Shown piece after piece: positions 22,286-32,470 of a stretch of DNA of 64,000 bases (its first letter is position 1; the number at the start of each line of letters is the position of its first letter). The DNA is from Macrotrachela quadricornifera (taxonomy: Eukaryota > Rotifera > Eurotatoria > Philodinida > Philodinidae), in NCBI GenBank assembly GCA_022393335.1, contig JAJEKB010021601.1, forward strand, positions 520,579 to 584,578. The letters are read 5' to 3'. The notes below the pieces were generated by a model. The model saw only the letters and a list, made by a program, of their open reading frames with translations. It had not been told where the DNA came from and ran no database searches. Position numbers and translations under genes: made by a program.

Positions 22286-23096
22286 GGAAACATTTTTAGG
22301 AACTGTTACGTTTTATTATTATCGAGATAATCGTTGCTAATTTCTAATTGGTTAGGACCGACAGACAGACAGACAAACTTTATGGAATTTACGGCCCTAT
22401 AACCCTTTCTTTCAGAAAAGGGAATAACTAACTAAATAAACAAGTAACGCTCGTCTGAAGACTCGCTCAGCTCTTTCTCGTAGAAATCGTGTTTCTAAAT
22501 TACCGTCAAGCTATTCATTAATAAAATTTTAAAAAATCGAAGTCAGATTCAAGTTCCTGGACATTAACGGCCGTTGACCAAACTTCATAAAAAACAAGTA
22601 ACGCTCGTCAGCGGTGACTCGCTTGGCCCTCGACTGAATCAAGAAAAGTTGTAATATCTCTCCCTACCCTATTTTTCATTTACATTCTTCACATAACACG
22701 AAGTAGAAACACGTGTATCATTTAAGATTTTTATACTATCCTAAAACTATCATTATAGAGTAAAATTCACTAAGGTAGCGCTCAGCCTGTGAATTCGTTG
22801 ACCCTTTTCTCCGAGAAATGTTACACTACTACATTTAAGTCAACTTTTTCCAATCATGTTAGATATTCCAACCCTTGATTCCATATAGAATCATAAGAAT
22901 ATAAAATTCTTTCAATTAGTTCTCATTTTATAAAACAGAAATTTTGCTTAAAGAACGCATAATTTTATGGGCCTAACTCCTTATTATGATCGCGATCATT
23001 TAACAGTTACGACATTGGTTTAATCTGCTAAGAATCAATTTACAAATGATTCATTTGAGTCTATACTAAAGCACAATTTTTGCGATCAATTACGAG

Positions 23097-23837
23097 AACA
23101 GCTAGTCGTTCGTCGGCGCCCCTCTGGGGCGCCACTCACGGCTAGCCGTTCCATCTGTCAGGCTTCGTTGAGCAGCTTATAATTCATAGTTCTCATTCGC
23201 CTTTTGCACGTTTCAATTATCTCAAAAAACAAGTTAAATCACCATAGAATCCACCCATCACTTGACTTCTAGTATCACACAATGACTCCTGCTGCATTTC
23301 ACATCTGAGACAAAGTTACACCCTTTCACTATGCTCCCATTCTTCTCATGCTGTCACCACGAATGTCACGTAATTTGTGACAAATTATCCTATGAGATAT
23401 TTTTATATATCTCTAGTAGAAGACAGCTACTATGTCTAACTACAGAGGAACAGCGAGTTGTTCGTCGACGCTCCTCCGGGGCCCACTCACGGCTAGCTTT
23501 TCCGTGCATCAAACTTTATAGGGTACCGGAGCTTTGCCTTCTAACTACTTAATTCGACCATTATTCGCTTCTCCCAAAAGGTTCACAAATTTTTCTTAGA
23601 TTAGGTAATTAAAATACAGTATTCTGCCCAAACGTCAGGTGCCGAAACAATTTACCTATGCTTCGGTACACCAGTATTCCGCTACACTCCAATTAAGATT
23701 GCAACTCCGAGATAATGCGTTCCACAAAAACTCATAATTCTTTAAGTCTTCTTTGAAACACAACTTTTGTACCTATTAGAGAGAACGGCTAGTCGTTCGC
23801 CGGCGCCCCTTCAAGGCACCATTCATGGTTAGCCATT
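23097..23837 (+). repeat. Hairpin array, right (three sites)
   Basis: Sites at 23097-23150, 23449-23501 and 23784-23837, spaced 352 and 335 bp. The first is the cleanest: outer stem AACAGCTAGTCGT with ACGGCTAGCCGTT, internal loop of 4-5 bases each side, and inner stem GGCGCCCC with GGGGCGCC closed by TCT. The other two have substitutions, several of them G-T wobble-compatible. Equivalent to the left array at 3583, 3232 and 2896. Confidence 0.8.
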
Positions 23838-23894
23838 CCATGCATCAAACTTTTTTCTCAGGTGACGATTATTTTTCTACGAGTTAGCTTTCTA

Positions 23895-24649
23895 CAGGGT
23901 GCCCCAAAAGTCCGGCGAAAAGTTTTTCCTAAATATTCTCCATAAAATTCAATCGATTTGACTATTTGTTTTTATAATATGATAGTATATTCTTTTAAGT
24001 TTTATTTCATATAATTTGGTTTACAAGAAATGTTCAAAATGATTACCATCAACTAAAATATATAAATTCATCCTTTTCAGAATACAGTAATAAAAAAATC
24101 TACAACTGTTATCGTCTAAAAGAAATTTTGAAATAAAGAAATGTCCTTATATCAACTTTATTTACACCATTCTGTAGCGCGAAATCCGTTCTATCATCCA
24201 TATTAGAATCAAAAATTTCTGCCTAAGCTTCACAGGTTTATAATTGTTTCCCTAAAAATACTCAATTTTTGAAAAAAATTATTATTTATTTTTAGACAGA
24301 AGAAGAGTGAGTCTTTTTCGAATTACTATTGCTAGAAACAAGGTAGAGACCTGCGGTTTTCACCATTCGAAAGAGGAGACGAAGACACATCGAAATAGAA
24401 GTTCAAAAGTGTCTGACAAATTGTTCCAGGGTTTTTATAATCAGTTTTTTTACGTACTGTACTCTGAAAATGGTAAGCTTATATGTTTCAGTTGATGGTA
24501 ATCATTTTGAACATTTCTTGTAAACTAAATTATATGAAGTAAAACTTAAAAGAATATACTATCATATAATAAAAACAAATAGTCAAATCAATTGAATTTT
24601 ATAGAAAATATTTAGGAAAAACTTTTCGGCGGACTTTTGGGACACCCTG
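23895..24649. mobile_element. Mariner-type MITE with TA target duplication
   Basis: The ends are CAGGGTGCCCCAAAAGTCC and its inverse partner GGACTTTTGGGACACCCTG, inside terminal inverted repeats of about 155 bp (23895-24050 and 24490-24649). TA flanks both sides (23893-23894, 24650-24651), as for Tc1/mariner insertions. The left composite repeat keeps the empty site with a single TA at 2839-2840. The 440-bp interior has no transposase; the 62-residue frame at 24307-24495 is not one. Non-autonomous. Confidence 0.85.
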
Positions 24650-24689
24650 TAGTTTTAAAGGAAAACAACGTAACAGAAAGTAAACTCGA

Positions 24690-24960
24690 TTTAAGTGGTG
24701 GGCGTCAATTACCTTAGATCGAATTTTACAAAGAAAAATTTTTTTCGTAAAATAACCTGTCCTTTGTGTGAAAAAATAATCTCAAGAAAATTTAAAAAAC
24801 TGACATCATTAATCGATTTCTCAACTATGATTACCTTTGCTCAAACTTTAAAAAATATATTTGTTATCGTAAAAAACATATCCTTTGTGAAAAAAATACT
24901 CTTAAAAAAATTTTAAAAGTTAATACCAAATTCGGATTCCTCAATCTCGAAAATCTTTGG
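24690..24960 (+). repeat. Diverged ~126-bp units, right copy
   Basis: Two units with TCCTTTGTGTGAAAAAA or TCCTTTGTGAAAAAAATA, followed by AAAATTTAAAA and a GATTCCTCAATCTCG-like word. They correspond to 2470-2800 on the opposite strand. Confidence 0.55.
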
Positions 24961-25523
24961 GGCAAATAAATATGTTTCAAATGGTACCTTTGACGTGCGA
25001 CCGATGATACGCACACAAACTCATTTTAGTTTTTTTGTATGCTCCTCCACTCAATCGAGCAAAAAAGCCCCTCTAACGAAGTTAATACTACCATATACCT
25101 TCATTCATCAATTCCGATACCACAACAACAAGCAATAGTGTTCATTACACACCATGGTCAAATCAGCAAATCGTGATAAAATACTTGTTTTCGATGAAAA
25201 ATAGGAAACCTCACCAATTTCTCACATCAACTGATCAATTCAGATACTACCAAAATAAGCAATACCGTTGATTAACTGTCATGTCTCAGTGTAATGAACG
25301 TTTTCCGAAAGATTAATTTTGAATGTTTTAATTATTTTTTATATGGATGTTATTTTGACCCTGTCACACATACACGCACAAACTATTTTTTTTCATATGG
25401 CCCTCCCTGCAGCCGAGGGAAAAGCCCTTTTTTAGCAAAAGAAATTATTTGAAAAGATTCAAAAACTAATAGTTCCATTCGATTCGTTGACCCCGAAAAC
25501 CTTTTGTCAAACTTTGTAAGAAG

Positions 25524-25926
25524 CTAGTGGAAACCCGTGCATGCTGCACGGCTGCTTTCACTCTGTGAAAAAAATCTTTTCTGCTGGCGAGAGAATTCTT
25601 AAAGACACTTTTAGAATTCTACTTCTGCTGTGAAACAAAGCTTATTACATGATATTCAACTTATTTAAAGGTAGCCAGTATTAAAAATTTCTTTGAAAAC
25701 AATCATATGTTCGTTTGATCCCATCTTTACCATCACTCCTGTTCTTTTAACCTGGTAACACACACATAGACACCCAACATTATTATATAGAAGAAGATAG
25801 CCAAGCCTATTTTTTCCTCTAGAGCTCGAGCTATAACCATGCTTTTTTGACCCCTCGGACCAATCTAAGACCATGTTTTTTTGATCCCGGTAACAGACAG
25901 ACACACACCGAACATTATAATATAGA
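25524..25926 (-). mobile_element. Small non-autonomous Helitron (candidate)
   Basis: On the minus strand it starts TCTATATTATAATGTTCGG after an A, and ends CTAG (25524-25527). Eight bases before that is a hairpin CCGTGCA-GCA-TGCACGG (25535-25551). A 5' TC, a 3' CTRR and a subterminal GC hairpin are the hallmarks of Helitron ends. The 3' flanking base is C rather than the usual T, so this end may be slightly mis-set. A second 5'-like start (TCTATATAATAATGTTGGG) lies inside at about 25791. At 403 bp it cannot encode Rep/helicase; the 128-residue minus frame over 25665-26051 is not a known protein. Confidence 0.65.
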
Positions 25927-26164
25927 TCATTATTTTCTTGAAAAAAGACTTTTTTAGCAAAAACAATTATTTGTAAAAATTCAAAAACTGATAGTCTCAT
26001 TCGATTCCCCGACCCTAAAAATCCTTGGTCAGACCTTAAGCGTTGAGTCAAGCGTGAAGTTTCATTCTTTGAGAGATTTTTCTAAGAACATGTTTTTTTG
26101 ACCTTTGACCCCGACGACAAGCAAACTATTTTTTTTCATATGACCCTCCCTTCGGTCAAGGGAA

Positions 26165-26440
26165 TGAGGGTCCAAAAAACATTTTTCGGAAAAAATAATC
26201 TTGAGGGTCAAAAAAACATTTTTGGTAAAAAATTGATCATGAGGGTCGAAAAAACATNNNNNNNNNNTGATCATGAGGGTCGAAAAAACATTTTTGGTAA
26301 AAAATTGATCATGATGGTCAAAAAAACATTTTTGGTAAAAAAAAATAATCATGAGGGTCAAAAAAACTTTTTTAGTAAAAAAATAGTTTTTTGGGTCAAA
26401 AAAACTTTTTTCGTAAAAAAATAATTTTTTTGGTCAAAAA
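26165..26440 (+). repeat. Minisatellite, unit ~37-42 bp
   Basis: Seven or so units share the pattern TTTTTGGTAAAAAATTGATC followed by ATGAGGGTCRAAAAAACAT. The last units degrade to TTTTTTNGGTCAAAAAAC. A 10-N gap interrupts the array. The open frames on both strands here reflect the repeat, not genes. Confidence 0.8.
26258..26267. other. 10-N assembly gap in minisatellite
   Basis: The 24 bases before the gap (26234-26257) recur exactly after it (26268-26291), so the true number of minisatellite units is uncertain. Confidence 0.8.
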
Positions 26441-26454
26441 ACTAATCATGCCAA

Positions 26455-26740
26455 TCGACTCCCCGACCCCGATTACCCTTCGGTCAACCCTTATAAAAAA
26501 AATTTTTTTTTTAAAAAAAGTGATCCTTTGTGTAAAAAAAAGAATCTGAAAAAATTTTCGAAAAACTAACTTCAGATTCGGATTCCTCGATCTCGATTAC
26601 CCTTCGGTCAACCCTTATAAAAAAATTTTTTTTTGCAAAAAAAGTGATCCTTTGTGTAAAAAATTGATTCTCAAAAAAATTTTAAAAAACTAACATCAGA
26701 TTCGAGTTCCTCGACCCCGATTACCCTAGAGTCAGCTGTT
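26455..26740 (+). repeat. Tandem ~126-bp units, clearest array
   Basis: CGATTACCCTTCGGTCAACC occurs at about 26470 and 26596, and a third CGATTACCCT at about 26720, a period of 126 bp. Units share AAAAAAAGTGATCCTTTGTG and AAAAAACTAACWTCAGATTC. Two units are nearly identical, so this array was homogenised recently. Confidence 0.8.
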
Positions 26741-26804
26741 TTTCAATCAAAGTATAAAGAATTGTGAAAGATAAAATTTTGCTGCAATCTGATTGGATTA
26801 GACA

Positions 26805-26880
26805 AACAAACTAACAAACGAACAAACTAACAAACTAACAAACGAACAAACTAACAAACTAACAAACGAACAAACAAACT
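26805..26880 (+). repeat. Simple repeat (GACAAAC / AACAAACT)n
   Basis: A run of four-base-phase words (ACAAACTA, ACAAACGA) immediately before the terminal stem of the right composite repeat. The middle copy has the shorter (GACA)n at 22357-22376 in the same position. Confidence 0.8.
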
Positions 26881-26944
26881 TTAAGCATTTTTAGCCACCG
26901 GATTAAACGGTGTATAACCCTTTCTTTCAGAAAAGGGAATAAAA

Positions 26945-29900
26945 AAATAAAAATTGCACTATTTTTTGAAAAATTGAAGTTCATTTAAATTCAAGAAACT
27001 ACTTATAGAGATCGCTTAAAGTCAGTGTAATAATATTAATCATTGTGCTTTTTTTCGAAATTATTTCTCATGATATCCAAATTTTTGCTAAAAAAAAGTA
27101 ATTATTTCAAAATGGAACGGAAATCTGGAACTGTCGTGACGAAAATTGCAGTAGTCCAATAGTAATTGATAATAATATAATAATAAGCTATCCAAAAGAA
27201 GATTCAAATAACGAAATTGATTAATACAATAACCGATTTTATTTTCCTTCTTCTTTAGATTATTTTTTTGTCCCCTTGCTCGTACATTTTCAATATCATT
27301 TTGTAAATAATAAGACAACTTATTTTATTTCGGCAAATTTAAAAAATAAATTATAAAATTAAATTTTTCTTATAACATAGAATAATTTTAACTTTACGAT
27401 TAGTTGAAACTTTAGTCTTCATTCTAAAGCTTTCTCATTCAAATTCCATTTCGTGTTATGCATCAAAGAAACAACCATGATTTTGACGTCCTAAGCGAAA
27501 AAGTTCTCACTGAATACAATTAATCATTATACCAAGATAATCTATCCTGATACACTGTAATAAAACATGTCACATTTATATGCTATCCGAAATAGTGTCA
27601 TGAACTCTACCATAAAAATGTGATTTAGTCAGAATTTGTTATGATTTATCTATTTCACTTTTTTTTCTTGTTAATTTCTTGATTAGTTATTTGTCGAGAA
27701 TATGTTGAGAGGTTCGTCGAAAAGAGGAAGTTTTGAAGTAACCTTACCAATATTCAGACGATTCGAAAATAATCAGTATTTATTCAAATTTACTTGAAAA
27801 AGCAGCTATTATTCAATTATTCAGATAAACAATCGACATACTGAAAAATACACTTGAAATCATATTTTATTCGTGGGTCACATATGTCTCAAAAATGGTG
27901 TCGCAATGAACACCTCATGTCTTAGATATGGATGTCGATGTAAGAAAAAGATCCTTCCTCAAAACACAGATCGAGATGTATAGTAATATCTGTATGAGAT
28001 AACAGTCACAAAAAGATTGTGAGATTCATAAACTGTTGTTAGTGATACATGAATTTTGTAAATACTCTAAAATAATAATAAAAGCAAATATCAAAAGAAT
28101 GTTAGTGTTTACTGAAAATCTATTGAAGATCATCAACTCTAGTAAGGAATTATGACGAAGTATAAAGAAATCTTCAAGATGATGATTTACGTCAGAAAAA
28201 TTTATCTAATTAATGCTATTAGTCCTAAAGGATTTTATCTAATCCTAGGCATAATTAGAGAGTTCTTTAATTGAATAAAAATCAAAGTCTTCTAAAGTTT
28301 CTTGAATAAAACATATAACAGCTAAAAACAATTAGAATAACTGATATTCATTTCAAAATATGATGTACTACATTATTTTTTCAATAAATTTTGACATGAA
28401 CATCATAGAAATTTTCTATTTTCATCATATAAAGAGAGAAGATTCGTATCATTAATCTATATCCAAATTTGATTGCTTAGCAACTGATAAATTAGATGAG
28501 TTCCAGATAAAGAATGTTGATGACAACGCTCTGACACTGTTTTTCTTTCACTTTAGACATTGAATAGAACTAATCAATAGGAAAGATTTGTTTCTTTTGG
28601 TCTATACAAGGTCAACATTTCTAGCTTGTTCTCTTCAAAAGTTTGAATGATGATATTTATTTGTTAGGTTGAAAAATGCCATATTATTTTAAAGTATAAT
28701 AGTAAATATCAACATTTGACTTCACGTGATGGATTACTTCTGCTTAGCTTCTTTTCGGATGATCGAAATTCAATGAGATAAAGTGAGAGTTTGAAGAAAA
28801 GTTCTATAAGTTTTTCATGGAAACAAACTAAAAATGTTGCCTTAGGTAGGCTGAAAGAGAAGAATATTTTTCTATAGATTAGTTCTATTGAAAGTTTAAA
28901 TGGAAAGGCATGTCTTTTGAGAATACAATTTTCAGAAATTTCCTCGAAGAACTCACTCGATTTCTTAATTGCTAATTGATCTAATTTTGATGTCGGCTGA
29001 TGATCCATTCTTCTTTTATGAATAATGAAAATCACAGATCTCTATGCTATTCTTATTAAAAGTTATTCGAAAACAGTACATCGAAAAATAGACACTATAC
29101 CGAACTTTGTAATACAACAAAAATCTTCTCTAACTTTCGTAAGAATAAAGTTTCGTATTAAGCCAATTTTTCTTGATTTCAATAAAGATTTTAATAATCC
29201 AAATTTTATAATGATTCCCATTCAATGCTATTAACCTTATCTTTATCTATTTAATCCAACTTGTTAATCTTACTTTTTAAACTATACCCATTCTCTTAAT
29301 TTCTTCAACTGAAGAGAGGATTATATGAGATAAAATGAGTTTCGATATTTGCTTGGTTATATATTTGAGAGTGTGTATTAAGTCATATGTATGCATATAA
29401 AGATGATAGAGACGTCTTATGAAATTTTAAGTTACAGTTTTTTCCTTAGGAAAAAAGAATTTTTCGACGAAAAAATGATTTTCTTTCCATTAAAGTATGA
29501 ACATAGTGTGTCGTTGTATTTGAAAATATTTTCTATTACATCCCCACCTTTATATCTACTGTGGTCAGGTTATTGAAGTAAAAGACGTCAATTACATTCG
29601 TGAAAATATTGGTTAATTTCGTCGATGCAAAATGTTTTAATCACCAGTACAGATCGACGAGTTGCTTTATTTTCTTTAGCTCAAGCAAATACTCCTCCTA
29701 CCATTCGTACAACTTGAATTCTCTTTCAATTCAATAGTGATACTCATACCTCTAAAACAAAATCATATGCTAATATAAAAGAACTATCTTTCGTTCTCAG
29801 CGAAAATGAAGGATTTGAGGAAATATATAAACAAAGAAGTAGGTGGTAGTATTTCTTCTCCAGGTGGCTTTTACACAGTCAAAGTCAATATGAGAAAGCA

Positions 29901-30384
29901 AGAGGTTATTTTCAACAATGACTGATTTTGACATAGTACGATGTTTTCATGAACTGGGCAGCGTTGCAAAAGATCTCAAAGAATATAACTTTCGAGAAAA
30001 CATCTCCAAGTGAGAGTCTCAGTTTTTAATGGGATGAATGCCAGTTTATAGAGCTCAATGACCTGATTTTCTTGGTATGTTCCATTTTTTATCCATAGGT
30101 CTCCAAATGAGAAAAATCAATTGATTTTAATAGTGAATCTCTTGTCTTAGATTAGTTTTAAGATATTTGTTAGAAAATCAGAACATCAAGATTATTTAAA
30201 GTTCATATCGTCATATTAACATACACAATGACACATGCAATATACTTGAGTACTGTTCAATCAAATGTGCTTCACGACTTATTACTGACAGTGCATTATG
30301 GCGTAATACTGTTGGTCCTCTCTCTCTTTCTGTTCTGTGCTTTTAGCGTGTTACAATATTTCTCTCATTTTCTAACATTTTCGA
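26945..30384. other. Gene-poor stretch, 3.4 kb
   Basis: No convincing gene, RNA or element ends. The frames at 27088-27318, 28709-29035 and 29025-29234 have unbiased composition and no family signal. The AT content and scattered relic-like words suggest old, decayed sequence. Confidence 0.4.
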
Positions 30385-30693
30385 GTGGATTCTTTTACCT
30401 TTTTTCGAATTTGTGTACATATATTTATATCTGCCATCTGGAAAATAGTATATGAAATATCTTCTGATCAATGTTCTGTTAACTTTCACTACATCAAAAC
30501 TTATGTTTCTATGACGAACGTTGTTAACATATGTAATTTTTTATATGAAAAGGCATTAGAAAGGTTAAGCGATGATTCAACAAGTATCACAGAAGAAGAG
30601 ATATTGATCACAACCAATCTGCTCACTCTGTTAGAGGATCTTTCCAACAGTGACAGCTTTATAATAGTCAGTAGGTTCTCTCGAATTTTCTGA
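30385..30693 (+). pseudogene. Possible exon relic, GAIN-like helical segment
   Basis: The second half of this frame reads VNICNFLYEKALERLSDDS, then ITEEEILITTNLLTLLEDLS and NSDSFIIVSRF. This is reminiscent of the helical subdomain of GAIN domains in adhesion GPCR-type proteins, which are numerous in rotifers. No flanking exons, GPS cleavage motif or seven-helix region were found on either side. It could be a remnant exon or a chance frame. The first 30 residues are probably non-coding. Confidence 0.2.
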
Positions 30694-30889
30694 TTTTCAC
30701 AATTTTGACCTGAACAATCGTGTCGAAATCGAGGATATTGACGAGTAACATGTAGTTGAAAATTGTCAGTTTAGCTTAGAATACATACAAAAGAGTGTTG
30801 ATTTTACTCGTCCAGGTATTGCTTTGACAACCGTATAGTACGTTTATCGATAAGTTACATATCCTATGCAACTAAAGCAATTTCGAGAA

Positions 30890-31505
30890 TAACGGATGAT
30901 AAAAAAGTTTTTGGACAATATATTGAATCACTTTTGACCAGCTAGAAAATACTTCTAACGAATCAAAAATTATACGTTAGAATCCGAATTTTATGCTTTT
31001 TTTGAATATCGACTGAGAAATCTTATGTGTATTTTTGTTCAATCAGTAAGTCCCTTTCGGAACGTGTTAAAAAGCGCTGGAGTTGGTCGTTTTATGGAAC
31101 AGACAATTCCCTACAAAATGCAATGTTCAACTAAGTTGTAACTTTACCAAAATAGAAGCTACAAGCATTTTGTCAAGGATTCCTTTCAACGAAAACGATT
31201 TTTTAAAATTAAGGATTTTGAAAAAATGAAAATTGAGGTATCTTATCGAAGGATAAACAAGAACCTCAAACGGTGCATTTTGTACGGTAACTTCTGATCA
31301 ACAAGCTGATATATAAATAAAGGCTCCAATTTTTAGATTCAAATCACAGTAATGAAAATACAACAATATGCCGAAAAAAATTTCCATCCAAGCTAATTTT
31401 TTTGGAGGCTTCTAATGTATAAATTTTTATTGGTTCGAAGTACTTTCTAGCTGGCCAAACGTGACTCAACATGTTGTCCAAAACCTTTTTTATTACTCGT
31501 TATGT
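30890..31505. mobile_element. MITE with ~110-bp inverted repeats
   Basis: Plus 30890-30985 and minus 31395-31505 match: AATAAAAAAGGTTTTGGACA against GATAAAAAAGTTTTTGGACA, then CCAGCTAGAAARTACTTC and ATTATACGTTAGAA against TTTATACATTAGAA. The centre has no coding capacity. Ends and target duplication could not be fixed. It lies next to a pogo-type pseudogene but need not belong to it. Confidence 0.6.
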
Positions 31506-31639
31506 TGTGAATAACGGAAATCATCGGTAAAAACTGAACTGTATAGAGCATTTTGTACTCTGTAAGTTTCCCTCTGTTCGTAATAACAATTTACTTGTAC
31601 ATGATCTTGACATGCAACGATTGGCTGTATCTCCAGTAA

Positions 31640-32470
31640 AAATAGAAAACATAATTTATTTCTCATTGGAAAACTATTGATAAATCTATAATTAAACAGA
31701 CTGCTAATGAGTTTGTCGCCGAAGCAATCAAACATTTACCAAAATATAAGCTTGATTTAGTGCTAAATGCAGATCAAACCAGTCTTAATTATAAAACAGC
31801 GTCGAATCGTACAGTATCTTATGCAAATGAGTAAGCGAGTTATCTACCAGTAAAATCATCGAATGCTACAACCCATTCCTATTACGGTGATGCCAATCAT
31901 TAGTGCCGCTGATCAGTTCAAATATAGTAACTAGTTGAAATACAACTGGGAAATTATATAAGGTAGTTAGCAATCGATTCTTTCTTATGGTCGATCAAGG
32001 GTCACCGCAATCTGATATTACTGCATAAGAGAATAACCGAATAAAAGGACAGTTATGTAAATTATTGGTGATACCTAGAAGAACATCATCAACCAAACAA
32101 CCATGTGATACTTATTTTTTCTGATAATGGAAAATGTTAACGAAGAGAATATATCTTCGTGTATCTCTAGACAAATTAGATGTTAAATTATAAGAAGTCG
32201 TGATGCTATAATTAAATTACAAAGTCTTGTTTATAATTACCTTAATTCTTCTTTATTCAAATCAATGATTTCCTGTGCGTGGTCAACTTGTGGCTATATC
32301 CCTAAACAATATCCGAATTTTTTGAGTGTTATAGAAGTGTGTTTTTCTTTTGATGGGGACAGTTACTCAAACAGTAATTGTGAGGAGAGTGCATCTATTT
32401 GTTGTGATCATTGTCGATGAATACTGTGTTTCGAACATTTTTTCCTCGTGTACCATTTCCATTGATTTTA
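31640..32470 (+). pseudogene. Decayed DDE transposase (pogo/Tigger type)
   Basis: At 31706 onward one frame reads KLDLVLNADQTSLNYKTASN, the DDE_1-type catalytic strand with the first Asp (NADQT). It stops at TAA about 31834, and a shifted frame then continues with a match to the THSYTVMPIISA block. Around 32190-32410 another frame gives LVYNYLNSSLFKSMISCAW and a C-terminal CDHCR ... CFEHFF zinc-like tail, typical of the same transposase group. There are several stops and frameshifts, so it is inactive. The protein would have acted in the nucleus as a cut-and-paste transposase. Ends and terminal repeats not located. Confidence 0.7.

Larger units (their letters stand above)
19657..22430 (+). 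repeat. Composite non-coding repeat, middle copy
   Basis: It begins near CAAGTAGCGCTCATCC (19661) followed by GATTCGCTGACCCTTTTCTG. It then carries two hairpins (20397, 20728), A/T-rich units with a 126-bp period (about 21735-22285), a short (GACA)n tract at about 22357-22376 and a terminal stem CCCTTTCTTTCAGAAAAGGG at 22405-22424. This is the same module order as at 22595-26940, with greater sequence divergence, so it is an older or different-subfamily copy. A new head (CAAGTAACGCTCGTC) starts about 15 bases after the terminal stem, so the copies are head-to-tail. Open frames inside (20402-20584, 20868-21098, 22073-22276) are not genes. Confidence 0.6.
22595..26940 (+). repeat. Composite non-coding repeat, right copy (most complete)
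   Basis: Modules in order: head CAAGTAACGCTCGTCAGCGG at 22595; three hairpins (23097, 23449, 23784); A/T-rich units of about 126 bp (24690-24960, 26455-26740); a minisatellite of about 37-42 bp (26165-26440); a (GACAAAC)-like tract (26805-26880); and the terminal stem CCCTTTCTTTCAGAAAAGGG near 26919-26938. The first 3.5 kb matches the left copy (1565-4097) in inverted orientation. Distances agree: head to first hairpin is 502 bp here and 501 bp there. Two younger insertions sit in this copy, a mariner-type MITE and a small Helitron. No protein-coding capacity is evident. Confidence 0.75.

Noticed and set aside
20397..23837. Regularly spaced hairpins as a CRISPR-like array or integron-like attC array
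   Set aside because: Spacing is over 330 bp, spacers are far too long, there is no nearby cas or integrase gene, and the surrounding genes are spliced eukaryotic genes.
24307..24495. 62-residue ORF inside the mariner-type MITE as a transposase fragment
   Set aside because: It has no DDE or helix-turn-helix motif and is too short.
1565..26165. A single giant 24.6-kb transposon with multi-kilobase terminal inverted repeats
   Set aside because: A third copy of the same repeat lies at 19657-22430 in direct orientation, and the left copy is 3'-truncated, so independent copies explain the symmetry better.
26062..26424. ~100-residue ORFs on both strands
   Set aside because: They are products of the minisatellite unit and a 10-N gap.
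28709..29035. 108-residue minus ORF in the gene-poor stretch
   Set aside because: No recognisable motif, no splice partners, and composition typical of random AT-rich frames.
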